A DNA stretch of 64,000 nucleotides from JAGBWK01 sp964544595 (lineage in GTDB: Bacteria; Bacteroidota; Bacteroidia; Bacteroidales; Muribaculaceae). A program made the translations under genes and the position numbers. Of this stretch, positions 53,036-62,034 are shown in pieces. A model generated the notes under the pieces. It did no database searches and was not told where the DNA came from. It saw only the letters and a program-made list of their open reading frames with translations. Position 1 is the first letter of the stretch. Each line of letters begins with the position of its first letter. The stretch is taken from positions 1 through 64,000 of the forward strand of contig CAZJBM010000006.1 in NCBI GenBank assembly GCA_964544595.1, read 5' to 3'.

Positions 53036-54484
53036 ATGGAAACTCCGAGACCCCTTAAGCCTGAATTCCTGGAAATGCTCGACAGCCTCGCGGCATTGCC
53101 CGGCGGCGACCCGGTCGCGGGGCTTGCCGACGCCTTAGCCTCCTCCGAGCCCGCTGTCGCCGTGAGGGTCAACCCCCGAAAAGGCGCGCCGATTGTGGGG
53201 AAGCGCCCTGTGGCGTGGGCCTCACGCGGATTTTATGTCGACGGCGAGCGCCCGAGGTTCACCATGGATCCCGCTCTTCATCAGGGGCGATATTACGTCC
53301 AAGACCCCTCCTCGATGGTCGTGGGCACCATCGTCGGCCAGCTGGTCGCGAACATCGGTAATACACCTATATTATATATCGACGCTTGCGCGGCCCCCGG
53401 CGGCAAGACCACAGCCGCGATCGACGCGCTCCCCGCGGGCTCGCTTGTGGTGGCCAATGAGTTCGACCGCCGCCGCGCCGACGCCCTCGTCGAGAACGTG
53501 GTCAAATGGGGCTACCCCGACTGCGTCGTGACGCAGGGCGACACGGCCCGGTTCCGCCGCCTCCCCGCTGTCGCCGACATCGTCGCGGTCGACGCCCCCT
53601 GCTCGGGCGAGGGGATGATGCGCAAAGAGGAAGCCGCGGTAGGGCAGTGGTCGCCCGGCCTTGTCGAGCGTTGCGCCGAGCTTCAGCGCGAGATTCTCGC
53701 CAACATGTGGGCCGTCCTCCGCCCCGGCGGTTACCTTATTTACAGCACCTGCACCTTCAACCGCGCCGAGGATGAGGACAACCTCGGCTACATAGTCGGC
53801 GAATTGGGCGGCGAGCCTGTGGCTGTCGACCTCCCCGCCGACTGCGGCATAGCCCCCGGCATCGCGACCCCCTGGCCCGCCTATCGTTTCCTACCCGGCA
53901 GGGTAGAGGGGGAGGGCCTTTTCGTCGCCGTCGCGCGCAAGCCCGGCGTCGCACCTGTTTCTCGGCCTAAAGGCTTCAGAAAGAAGCCTCATCAGGCCGA
54001 CGCGTTCATTGCCGACAGCCCCGATCGCGTCGTCGAGGAGCGCGACGGCCATGTCGTGGCCCTCAGCGGGCGCTGGTATCCCGTGGTCGAGCAGTTGCGC
54101 CGCGAGCTCAACGTCGTTTACGCCGGGGTTGAGCTGGGCCGCGTCGTCGCCCCGGCTAAGGGGGGCAAGAAAGGCGCCTCTCCCGCGCTTGTTCCCTCCC
54201 AGCCCCTCGCGCTCTCCTCTATCCTCGCCCCCGACGCCTTCCCCCGCCTTGAGGTCGATTATCCTACCGCCGTCGCCTATCTCCGCGGCGAGGCCCTTCG
54301 CCTCGACTCCCCCGCCAAGGGCTACCTGCTTCTCTGCTACCGCTCCTTCCCCCTCGGCTTCGTCAAGAATCTCGGCAACCGCGCCAACAATCTTTACCCC
54401 GACCAGTGGAAGATCCGCTCCACCCATGTCCCCTCCGAGCCCCCCGCCGTGCTCCCCTATGATCCTGTCCTACAACCGGAATAA
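53036..54484 (+). CDS. rsmF: 16S rRNA m5C methyltransferase, RsmF/NOL1-NOP2-Sun type
   Basis: This 482-residue SAM-dependent enzyme is expected to make 5-methylcytosine in 16S rRNA. The Rossmann part has IDACAAPGGKTTA (SAM binding), DAPCSGEGMMRKEE (catalytic-cycle Cys in PC motif) and YSTCTFNRAEDEDN with the nucleophile Cys in TC. The C-terminal ~180 residues, with FRKKPHQADAF and LGFVKNLGNRANNLYP, match the RsmF C-terminal extension (PUA-like). GC-rich codons are much more frequent than in the secreted protein genes. RsmF is the best guess; RsmB is less likely because the N-terminal NusB domain is missing. Confidence 0.88.
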   Translation: METPRPLKPEFLEMLDSLAALPGGDPVAGLADALASSEPAVAVRVNPRKGAPIVGKRPVAWASRGFYVDGERPRFTMDPALHQGRYYVQDPSSMVVGTIVGQLVANIGNTPILYIDACAAPGGKTTAAIDALPAGSLVVANEFDRRRADALVENVVKWGYPDCVVTQGDTARFRRLPAVADIVAVDAPCSGEGMMRKEEAAVGQWSPGLVERCAELQREILANMWAVLRPGGYLIYSTCTFNRAEDEDNLGYIVGELGGEPVAVDLPADCGIAPGIATPWPAYRFLPGRVEGEGLFVAVARKPGVAPVSRPKGFRKKPHQADAFIADSPDRVVEERDGHVVALSGRWYPVVEQLRRELNVVYAGVELGRVVAPAKGGKKGASPALVPSQPLALSSILAPDAFPRLEVDYPTAVAYLRGEALRLDSPAKGYLLLCYRSFPLGFVKNLGNRANNLYPDQWKIRSTHVPSEPPAVLPYDPVLQPE

Positions 54485-54521
54485 CCCTTGTTAAAAAGGT
54501 TATTTAACATATTTTAACATC

Positions 54522-54558
54522 GGGGGGGGGTAAATATTACGCATTTTCCTTATCTTTG
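54522..54558 (+). promoter_or_regulatory. Promoter-like region with nine-G tract
   Basis: Nine G (54522-54530) end at about the expected -33 position of a TATCTTTG -7 box (54551-54558). No normal -33 TTTG is present. The tract could slip and change promoter strength. A leader of about 210 bases follows to the next start. Confidence 0.45.
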
Positions 54559-54776
54559 CCGTTACCTAAAGCCATGGAGCTCCCGCCAGGCGGTTGAGCG
54601 TCGTATCCTCGGCTTTTTTCAGGACATTGTCACATTATCCCATGAGCATAGAAGCTTAATCTGATAGAAAAACGGCTCTCTTAGGTCTCAACTCTCTAAT
54701 ACATTAAATTGCCGTCGCGAGGCAATTTGTGAGAAACAGTTAGGAATTCCTTTATTAATACCATATTACCTCCATT

Positions 54777-56780
54777 ATGAAGAAAGTTTTACTTCCTATC
54801 ACATTGGCAGCATTAGCTTGCGGTTCGATGGCTGCGGCTGAAAATATCGAAGGGTATTTTCGCGTGCAGAGCGCGTTGAACGCCGACTCCAACAACGGCT
54901 ACGTTGAGGTCAAAGGCCCCTTTACCGTGGCTCCCGACTGCAATTATGAGACTGCCCTTACGAGCGCCGGCACCGTCATGCGCCTGCGCGCGTTTCCCGA
55001 GACTGTCAACGGCGTTGAGCGTTACATGATCGCCAACCTCAGCTCTCAGGGAATCGAAGTCTTCGGCACCCCCAAGGCCGACTACGAGTCAGCCCTCTCC
55101 GAGCTTACCGAATACATCTCTTCGAGCGACTACGTTTCGGCCGCTTACGGCCTCCAGCGCTATGCCCGCGGCTTAGGATATATCGAGACCGGCCGAGTGA
55201 TGATCGAGTCTATCTTCCAGATCGTCGCCCAGCGTCTCGACGACGAGATCGCCCGTCTGAAGCCCGAAGTCAAGGCCGAGCTCGGCATCGAGGATGGCCA
55301 GGAGTCGCTCGCCGATTTCGCCAAGCGCTTCAATCAGGAAGTTTCTCAGAAAATGGACCTCAGAGCCTATCTTGAGCCCACCGCCGACGGCAACTATCGC
55401 CTCTACTTCAACTGGATCGACTGCGCTCCCGTCAGCGAATTCTATCTCGCCAACGAGCAGAACAAGAAATCCTTCGAGATCGGTTTCGCCTGCATGCGCA
55501 ACTATATGAGCGGCAAAGACGGCCTCTCCTCAGGCGAGGGCATCGACAAGAGCGAGTATCAGACCTGGAAAAGCTGGGGCTTTGACATCGCCGACAAGTA
55601 CGCCGACTGCTACGACGCCAACGAGGGCCTTTATCGCCTTACCTACGAGCAGATCTTCGCCGACCATCAGCTCCTCTACAACTGGCTGAAACTCAATATC
55701 TACCGTATGCTCGACCCCGAGAAAGCCCCCTCTGGCTCAGTGCTCGGCATCGACTTCAAGCTCTTCGCCGAGGAGATGCAGCGCCACGCTATCATGCAGG
55801 GCTTCCTCGCTTATATCCCCTCTATTCAGGAGGGCCAGAAGCTTTACCTCTCTAAAGGCCGCTTCGTCGACGCCGACAATCAGTTCACCACCGTAGGCAC
55901 CGTCAGCGACGGCTCCGACCAGTTCGGTCTCCTCGCTCAGGAGCAGGCCGACGCCAATCTCGCCGCTACCACCTGGCGCGTGATTCCGATCGACGAGAAC
56001 ACCGACAACTACTTCGCTATCCCTACCTTCGCCCAGAAGTTTAACCAGCCCGGCGACGCCAACGCCTTCTACTCGGCTGTCTACTTCGACTTCCCCTTCC
56101 AGGCGATCGACGGCAACATCACCCTCAGCCAGTACATCCCCAGCTACGACGTCCTCTCTATCGACCTCCCCTCGCTCGGCACCGTCGACTACGTCGAGAT
56201 CAAGGATATCGGCGAGACTGCCGCCCGACTCACCTCTGTGCTCGTTTCGACCAACACCTCCAACTCAATCGACAACAAGGTGAAGATCATCTACGAGCCC
56301 CAGGAGGGCGACTACAATCCCGGCGCCGCTCCCGCCTCAGCTCCCGCTAAGGCTCCCGCCGCGGCTACCGGCGAGCAGGCTCAGATTCTTGGCGTGCTTC
56401 TCAACACCCCCGCCCAGGAGAAGATCCTCCAGGCCATGTGGGGCATCGACGCCGACCTCGCCAAGAACCGCGTTTATGATTTGACCACACGCGACGCTTA
56501 TTCAAGCGTTACCAATCAGGCTATGAAAACACCCTGGTTTGTCGAAGCCGACAACATTCCCGCTAACCACTCGTTCCTTTTATCTGAGGCTTCCAAACCC
56601 CTCGGCGCGATAAGCTTAGGCGTTCCCGCCGATGAAAAACCCGCGGTAACCGCAATTGATGGCATTGAGGCCGACAAGATGTTGCCCAATGTGATTTACG
56701 ATCTCAACGGTAGAGTAGTGACCGCTCCCGCAGCCGGCAACATCTACATTCTCAACGGTAAGAAAATTCTCGTGAAATAA
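54777..56780 (+). CDS. Secreted protein with short T9SS-like tail, NIEGYFR family
   Basis: This 667-residue exported protein starts with a signal peptide (VLLPITLAALACGSMAAA). Directly after it stands ENIEGYFRVQSALNADSN, a beginning shared with an internal segment of the protein encoded at 58017 (NIEGYYRLETPL). The middle is helical (SLADFAKRFNQEVSQKMDL), with no family I recognise. The end (VIYDLNGRVVTAPAAGNIYILNGKKILVK) is the short sorting-type tail. The DUF4105-like gene begins 16 bases later, so it forms an operon with the next two genes. Confidence 0.8.
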   Translation: MKKVLLPITLAALACGSMAAAENIEGYFRVQSALNADSNNGYVEVKGPFTVAPDCNYETALTSAGTVMRLRAFPETVNGVERYMIANLSSQGIEVFGTPKADYESALSELTEYISSSDYVSAAYGLQRYARGLGYIETGRVMIESIFQIVAQRLDDEIARLKPEVKAELGIEDGQESLADFAKRFNQEVSQKMDLRAYLEPTADGNYRLYFNWIDCAPVSEFYLANEQNKKSFEIGFACMRNYMSGKDGLSSGEGIDKSEYQTWKSWGFDIADKYADCYDANEGLYRLTYEQIFADHQLLYNWLKLNIYRMLDPEKAPSGSVLGIDFKLFAEEMQRHAIMQGFLAYIPSIQEGQKLYLSKGRFVDADNQFTTVGTVSDGSDQFGLLAQEQADANLAATTWRVIPIDENTDNYFAIPTFAQKFNQPGDANAFYSAVYFDFPFQAIDGNITLSQYIPSYDVLSIDLPSLGTVDYVEIKDIGETAARLTSVLVSTNTSNSIDNKVKIIYEPQEGDYNPGAAPASAPAKAPAAATGEQAQILGVLLNTPAQEKILQAMWGIDADLAKNRVYDLTTRDAYSSVTNQAMKTPWFVEADNIPANHSFLLSEASKPLGAISLGVPADEKPAVTAIDGIEADKMLPNVIYDLNGRVVTAPAAGNIYILNGKKILVK

Positions 56781-56796
56781 ACCAATTGCGCTATCA

Positions 56797-58017
56797 ATGG
56801 CCAATAAGGTCAACCGACAGAAGCTCAACCGCCGGCATGGCATCCTTGCCATTGCCGCGGTTGTCTTCACTTTGCTCCTCCCCGCCGCTTCGTTTGCTCA
56901 GCAGCCTGCCGGCGTCTCTCCCCGCCCTTTCGCCGAGCCGGTCGAGGCTTCGCTCCTCGCCGCCTCCCCGGGCGATAAGGTCTATCAGTCGTGTGGCCAC
57001 GCCGCTTTGAGGCTTCGGTGCGACGCTTTCGGCCTCGACAACGTCTTCTCGTTTGAAACCGAGGGCGACAACCCGGCGGGTCATACCTTAGGCAGTTTCC
57101 ATGGCCGCTTCAACCGTATTTCCCTCCCCGACTATGTCGGCCAGTTTGCCGCCGAAGGCCGCGGCGTCACCGAGTATCCCCTCAATCTCTCCGACTCTCA
57201 GGTGCGCGAGCTCTGGCGCCTGCTCGACCAAGAGATTGCCCGCGGCTATGAGCGCGACTTCAATTTCAGGTGGCGTAACTGCTCCTCCGAGCTTTACGCC
57301 GTGCTCGGCGAGGCAATCGCTCCCGATCGTCTCGTTGTCGATTCCCCTGATTTGCTCGGCGCCTCCAACTTCGAGCTTTATGCCCCGGCGTTGAAACCCG
57401 TCAGCCCATGGTCGTTAGCGTTGATTACGTTGGGCTTAGGCGGCGGCACCGATCAGGCCGACCCCTGGCAGGTGCGTCTCGCTCCGGTTATGATGGATCG
57501 CTTTCTGGGCGATGTCTATATCGAGAGCCCCGACTCCTCCCGCCGCCCGCTGCTCGCCGCGCCCCCTCGCGAGCTTTCTGCGCCCCGCGCTCAGGCCGCT
57601 CCGCTCTTCACTCCCCCCTTGGCCGCCCTGTTGCTGCTTATCTTCTCGATAGCGCTCTCGGCTTTGGATGCTGCTCGGCGATGCCGACGGTTCGTCCGCG
57701 TGGCCGACCGCGTTCTGCTCGCGGGGCAGGCTGTCGCCTCGCTCGCCCTGGTGGTCGTGGCGCTGGTGCCCGCAAGCATCGCTTCGGGGTTCAATTGGAT
57801 GCTCATTCCGCTCAATCCTCTCCCGGCGGTGGTGTGGTGTCTATGGCGCGGCAAGCGCTTCTGCTCCTGGTTCTTCTTGGCTTACGGAGTGGCTTGCGCC
57901 CTCTTTGTGGCCGCTCCGCTCTTCACCGACCAGGCCGACCTCTGGAGCTCGCTCCTCTCTGCGGCGATCGCCGTCAGAGTCCTGTCGAAATCAATTTCAA
58001 TTATAAAACCGAAATAA
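56797..58017 (+). CDS. DUF4105 (Lnb N-terminal-like) membrane protein
   Basis: This 406-residue protein has a signal anchor (ILAIAAVVFTLLLPAASFA) and a periplasmic domain of the DUF4105 type (residues about 45-235): CGHAALRLRCDAFGLDNVFSFE, FHGRFNRISLPDYVGQF, and FRWRNCSSELYAVLG. Several C-terminal membrane helices follow (about 270-405). This domain family is related to the N-terminal part of Lnb lipoprotein N-acyltransferases, with the Cys and His in CGH and NCSS as candidate catalytic residues. It lies between two secreted protein genes and its stop overlaps the next start by one base (TAATG). It may modify exported or lipid-anchored proteins; this is inference. Confidence 0.8.
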   Translation: MANKVNRQKLNRRHGILAIAAVVFTLLLPAASFAQQPAGVSPRPFAEPVEASLLAASPGDKVYQSCGHAALRLRCDAFGLDNVFSFETEGDNPAGHTLGSFHGRFNRISLPDYVGQFAAEGRGVTEYPLNLSDSQVRELWRLLDQEIARGYERDFNFRWRNCSSELYAVLGEAIAPDRLVVDSPDLLGASNFELYAPALKPVSPWSLALITLGLGGGTDQADPWQVRLAPVMMDRFLGDVYIESPDSSRRPLLAAPPRELSAPRAQAAPLFTPPLAALLLLIFSIALSALDAARRCRRFVRVADRVLLAGQAVASLALVVVALVPASIASGFNWMLIPLNPLPAVVWCLWRGKRFCSWFFLAYGVACALFVAAPLFTDQADLWSSLLSAAIAVRVLSKSISIIKPK

Positions 58018-59924
58018 TGAAAATCAATACAACTAAATTACTCAACTCCCTCGCGATGCTCGTCATGTTTTTGGCGTTCTCGCTCCCTGCGAAGGCCGAA
58101 AAAACCTATTATTCCAAGGTGACGGCCACTGCCTCGGCTAATGGCAAGGTCTACGCTTCGGCCAGTGCCGATGTCGAAGACTCGCAGATAACTGCTTCAT
58201 CCCAATCGGCTACCCATAGCTCCGGGGCTGCATATAATAATAGCAACTACGGTGATCACTGGTATTTTGTATTTGCTAAAGGCGATGACGGCTACAACTT
58301 TGAGAAATGGAGCGACGGCGACACTACCAATCCCCGTAGAGTGCATTTGAAAGCTTCTTCAACCACGGAGAATTCTCCGACAACTGCTACTTATACCGCT
58401 TCGTTCGTGCCTGCCGCGTTAGTGGCCAAGAGTGCTAATCCTTCGGTCGGTTTCGTGAAAATAAGCAAGCCCAATAATCAGATCGGCGACGAAGTTACCC
58501 TTACAGCAGAGATCGTGAAACCTCACAACAGCTCTGAGTTTTCAGCCCCCGTGGCCAGCACCGCCATAAAATTCTTAGGATGGTATGACTCGGCGGGCAA
58601 TAAGCTCTCCGGCGACCTGGTCTATAAGCATACGGTCGACAAGGCCGACGTGCTCGAAGCGAAATTTGAACGAGAGTTTACCGTCACCGCTGATGACGGC
58701 GGCAATATCGAGGGATACTACCGCCTTGAAACCCCGCTGCGTTCAAATACTTCTAAGCGTTACTTCCTTTGCCTTACAGGCAATTTCGCTTATAAAATTA
58801 ACGATAAGACGACGTTAAATGGTGCTGTGGAGTTTAACCGCGTGCCTGAACGTACTGATGGAAAATACGCTTCGACCGAGGCTGTGTATGCCGACGCGGG
58901 CAGCATCCTTTATGTTACCGGCAAAGCCAAAGCGGCTAACCTCCATGCCGTTGCGGATCGCGTTGAGGTCGCTACCAATCTTGTCGCTTCCGCGCAGGGT
59001 ACCGACACTAAGAAGATTTCAGGATACGAGATGACCCTTAAGACCAGCGGTATTCCAGGATTCTATATTGTTGCTAACTCGATAGGATCGCTGCAGCTTA
59101 CGTATCAAAAGCAGATTTACGTGACGTCTGATAAGCCAGCTTATGCCTCTTATGTTGAAGCAGGCGATTTCGATATCCAGCCCATTGATGAGGCTCATAT
59201 CGACGATAACTATTTCGGACCCTATTTTGCCGACGACAGCCAGCTCTTCGACGGTTATTACTGGACCACTATGTACACCGCCTTCCCCTATATCTGCTAT
59301 GAGCCCGACGGCGTGACCGTCTATGCCGTGACCCATGCCCGCGAGGTCGCAGGTAAGCCTTATCCTATCCTTAAAGAGATAGAGTCGGGCATCGTTCCGG
59401 CTGAGACGCCTGTGGTGCTCAGATGTAAGAGCAAGAGCCCTAAGGGCAACCGCCTTATCCCGCTTCTCCCTGGCGATTCCCGCTTAGACTATGCCGAGCT
59501 CGCCGCTATCGACAATCTCCTTAAGGGAGAATACTCCCTTTGGTCGGCAAAAGATTGTACCGGAAAGCCTACCTACGACGACTCCTCTATGCGCCTCTTC
59601 TCGGTTAAGAACGGCGAGCCGGGCTTCTACCGCGTCGAGACGGCTCTTTCGCGCGCCGCGGGCGACCCCGAGCTTGCGTCCAACAGCGCCTACCTCGCTA
59701 TGGACAATCTCCCCGAGGAGTATAAGGATTTCGCCGAATACCCCCTCCGCATCGAGGATCCCGACGGCAACGTGACCGGAGTCGACGGCGTGCTGATCGA
59801 CAGCTTCGACCACGACAGCCCCGCCGAGTACTTCACCCTCGATGGCCGCAAAGTGGCCCGGCCCGAGAAAGGCCGCTTCTACATCGTGCGCAAAGGTAGC
59901 CGCGCGAGCAAGATCATCTACTGA
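58017..59924 (+). CDS. Secreted InlB-type/NIEGYYR protein with short T9SS-like tail
   Basis: This protein of 635 residues starts at ATG 58017, overlapping the DUF4105 stop by one base; the frame is open upstream but that part is antisense-like to the membrane protein frame. Signal peptide: LLNSLAMLVMFLAFSLPAKA. Residues 25-215 carry bacterial-repeat or InlB B-repeat-like modules (FLGWYDSAGNKLSGD, DKADVLEAKFE). Residues about 225-350 contain the NIEGYYRLETPLRSN segment shared with the protein at 54777. The tail (YFTLDGRKVARPEKGRFYIV) is the short sorting type. Coupling with the DUF4105 gene suggests a shared export or modification route. Confidence 0.8.
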   Translation: MKINTTKLLNSLAMLVMFLAFSLPAKAEKTYYSKVTATASANGKVYASASADVEDSQITASSQSATHSSGAAYNNSNYGDHWYFVFAKGDDGYNFEKWSDGDTTNPRRVHLKASSTTENSPTTATYTASFVPAALVAKSANPSVGFVKISKPNNQIGDEVTLTAEIVKPHNSSEFSAPVASTAIKFLGWYDSAGNKLSGDLVYKHTVDKADVLEAKFEREFTVTADDGGNIEGYYRLETPLRSNTSKRYFLCLTGNFAYKINDKTTLNGAVEFNRVPERTDGKYASTEAVYADAGSILYVTGKAKAANLHAVADRVEVATNLVASAQGTDTKKISGYEMTLKTSGIPGFYIVANSIGSLQLTYQKQIYVTSDKPAYASYVEAGDFDIQPIDEAHIDDNYFGPYFADDSQLFDGYYWTTMYTAFPYICYEPDGVTVYAVTHAREVAGKPYPILKEIESGIVPAETPVVLRCKSKSPKGNRLIPLLPGDSRLDYAELAAIDNLLKGEYSLWSAKDCTGKPTYDDSSMRLFSVKNGEPGFYRVETALSRAAGDPELASNSAYLAMDNLPEEYKDFAEYPLRIEDPDGNVTGVDGVLIDSFDHDSPAEYFTLDGRKVARPEKGRFYIVRKGSRASKIIY

Positions 59925-59957
59925 TAAGTTAAAGATTAATAGGAGTAATATAGGTGA

Positions 59958-59992
59958 CAAGGGATGCCCCGCTTTGGAGCATCCCTTGTTTT
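59958..59992 (+). terminator. Intrinsic terminator
   Basis: CAAGGGATGC and GCATCCCTTG pair around CCCGCTTTGGA-type loop bases and are followed by TTTT, 33 bases after the secreted protein stop. Confidence 0.85.
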
Positions 59993-60010
59993 GCTATGAG
60001 TGTCGTAGCC

Positions 60011-60379
60011 TCAGATCTCGAGATAATGGAGCAGCTCGTTGGCGCGCGCTCTCGCGCGGTCCATATCCTCGTCGGCGCCCTCCTCGGCCGTCGACCCGAT
60101 CAGCTCGGCCGTGTAGCCGAAGCGCTCTATCGAGCGGAGTATCGGAGCCACGTGCAGGCGGTTGACCCGAAGATACACTATCGTCTCCCCCGCCGCGGTC
60201 CGCTCGGCCGTCACGTTGAGGTTGAGCACGTGGGCGTCGCAGTCCTCCACGGCCCGGCATATCTCCGACGCCGAGTATTGGTTGGGCGAGCAGTACACCG
60301 CGATTTCCGACGAATCCTCTACCCTCGGAAACAGCCGCTCCGGGTCGATTTTTGGCGTTTTAATATCTTTTATATCCAA
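60011..60379 (-). CDS. Small ACT-like domain protein
   Basis: This 122-residue protein has the alternation of an ACT domain (IAVYCSPNQYSASEICRAVEDC, HVLNLNVTAERTAAGETIVYLRVN, VAPILRSIERFGYTAELIG) and a C-terminal helix. Bacteroidales often keep a CBS-ACT protein beside the pdxJ/nadK genes; if that is the ancestor, the CBS domains have been lost here. This comparison is from memory. It faces pdxJ across a shared promoter-like region. Confidence 0.6.
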   Translation of the reverse strand: MDIKDIKTPKIDPERLFPRVEDSSEIAVYCSPNQYSASEICRAVEDCDAHVLNLNVTAERTAAGETIVYLRVNRLHVAPILRSIERFGYTAELIGSTAEEGADEDMDRARARANELLHYLEI

Positions 60380-60407
60380 ATTTTTTCCTCGTTTTTATTA
60401 TTATTTC

Positions 60408-60426
60408 TAAATTTGTGACAAATTTA
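60408..60426. promoter_or_regulatory. Palindromic pair of -7 boxes between divergent genes
   Basis: TAAATTTG (60408-60415, plus) and its inverse CAAATTTA (60419-60426, minus) form a near-perfect palindrome, CTAAATTTGTGACAAATTTAG-like, between the ACT-like gene and pdxJ. Both fit TAnnTTTG. No convincing -33 partner was found for either, so it could also be an operator. Confidence 0.45.
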
Positions 60427-60476
60427 GGAATAAATTTCCGTAGTTACAGCTATTTTCACAAAAATCAAAATACGAA

Positions 60477-61193
60477 ATGACTACTTCTTTAAGTGTCAAT
60501 ATTAATAAGATAGCCACTCTCCGCAACGCCCGCGGCGAAAACAACCCCGACCTCCTTAAGGTCGCTCTCGACTGCGAGCGATTCGGAGCCGACGGCATCA
60601 CCGTTCATCCCCGACCCGACGAGCGCCATGTCCGCCGGGCCGATGTCTACCAGTTGCGCCCCGCCCTGAAGGTCGAGTTCAACATCGAGGGCTATCCCTC
60701 CCCTGAGTTCATGGATCTCGTGCTCAAAGTCAAGCCCGAGCAGGTGACCCTTGTGCCCGACGCCCCCGATGCCGTGACCTCGTCGGCCGGATGGCTCGTC
60801 GAGCCTAATTTCGACAGGCTCTCCGCTATTATCGACGCCCTCCATCAGGAGAATATCCGCTCCTCGATCTTCGTCGGCACCGACGTCGACAACATCAGGC
60901 TCGCCGCCCGCACCGGCACCGACCGCGTCGAGCTTTACACCAAGCCCTACGCCGACCTCTTCCCCTCCGACCCCGAAGCCGCCGTGGCCCCCTTTGTCGA
61001 AGCCGCCCGAGCCGCCCATGCCGCTGGTATCGGCCTCAACGCCGGCCACGACCTCAGCCTCGCCAATCTCGCGTATTTCCATAAAAACGTGCCCCATCTC
61101 AATGAGGTCTCGATCGGCCATGCCCTTGTCTGCGACGCCCTCTACTACGGTCTGGAGGACACTATCCGCCGCTATAAGGCATGCCTCGTCTGA
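60477..61193 (+). CDS. pdxJ: Pyridoxine 5'-phosphate synthase
   Basis: This 238-residue TIM-barrel enzyme condenses 3-amino-2-oxopropyl phosphate with deoxyxylulose 5-phosphate, giving the vitamin B6 ring. Family marks are LSVNINKIATLRNARGENNPD, GITVHPRPDERHV, EFNIEGYPSPEF, QVTLVPDAPDAVTSS, GIGLNAGHDLSLANL and EVSIGHALVCDAL. The start at 60477 is typical. It heads the transcript leading to exbB-exbD-tonB, 59 bases before exbB. Confidence 0.97.
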   Translation: MTTSLSVNINKIATLRNARGENNPDLLKVALDCERFGADGITVHPRPDERHVRRADVYQLRPALKVEFNIEGYPSPEFMDLVLKVKPEQVTLVPDAPDAVTSSAGWLVEPNFDRLSAIIDALHQENIRSSIFVGTDVDNIRLAARTGTDRVELYTKPYADLFPSDPEAAVAPFVEAARAAHAAGIGLNAGHDLSLANLAYFHKNVPHLNEVSIGHALVCDALYYGLEDTIRRYKACLV

Positions 61194-61252
61194 CTCTTTC
61201 CCCTCTACCTCTCCGACAACCAGTATAAATCAATCGTTAATCCTACTTTATA

Positions 61253-61945
61253 ATGTTACTCCCTATTTGCCAAACCGACATTATCGCGACCGGCTCGGTT
61301 GAGACCGTCGAGACCGCGACCCAAAGCTCAATATCGTTATGGGATCTCTGCCTCCAGGGCGGGGTGCTGATGATTCCGATAGCTCTGCTCCTCCTTGTCA
61401 GCATCTACGTTTTCGTCGAGCGCTGGATCATGATCAAGAGCGCCAACCGACAGGATCCGCAGTTCATGCGCCGCATTAAGGATTACATTCACGAAGGCGA
61501 GATCGAGAGCGCGCAGAATCTTTGCCGTAAGACCGCTACCGTCTACGCCCGCCTTATCTCTAAAGGCATCTCGCGTATCGGTCGCCCTACCAACGATGTC
61601 CTCGCCGCTATCGAGAATACCGGCAACATCGAGATAGCCCGCCTCAGCAAAGGCCTCCCCTGGCTCGCCACCACAGCCGCCGGAGCCCCTATGCTCGGCT
61701 TCCTCGGCACCGTTATCGGCATGGTCCAGGCCTTCTATAATATCGCCGATTCAGGCTCGTCGGCCGACATCGCCACTTTCTCCGGAGGTATCTATACCGC
61801 CCTCGTCACTACGGTGGCCGGTCTTGTGGTCGGCGTCGTGGCCCTTTTCGCCTATAATATCCTCGTTGCCAAGATCAACAACGTTATGACCTCGCTCGAA
61901 GGCAAGACCATGGAATTCATGGATCTGCTCAACGAGCCGGCCTGA
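61253..61945 (+). CDS. exbB: ExbB/TolQ/MotA-type proton channel protein
   Basis: This 230-residue inner-membrane protein has three helices: MIPIALLLLVSIYVFVERWIM near 45-65, and FLGTVIGMVQAFYN and VAGLVVGVVALFAYNILVAKI regions with the conserved ExbB Thr/Gly pattern (TTAAGAPMLGFLGTVIGM). With ExbD it powers TonB-dependent outer-membrane import by proton flow. It lies between pdxJ and exbD. Confidence 0.95.
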   Translation: MLLPICQTDIIATGSVETVETATQSSISLWDLCLQGGVLMIPIALLLLVSIYVFVERWIMIKSANRQDPQFMRRIKDYIHEGEIESAQNLCRKTATVYARLISKGISRIGRPTNDVLAAIENTGNIEIARLSKGLPWLATTAAGAPMLGFLGTVIGMVQAFYNIADSGSSADIATFSGGIYTALVTTVAGLVVGVVALFAYNILVAKINNVMTSLEGKTMEFMDLLNEPA

Positions 61946-62034
61946 TAAGCCATCGCTTTCCAGGCGCTCCAGCCCCGCTTCCCCCCGGCCGTTTCAGCGC
62001 CAATGAGTCGTAACCCTTTAAATTCTTATCAAGA

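Noticed and set aside
57408..58016. Long N-terminal extension of the 635-residue secreted protein
   Set aside because: It lies out of frame over the DUF4105 gene; the signal peptide starts at 58017.
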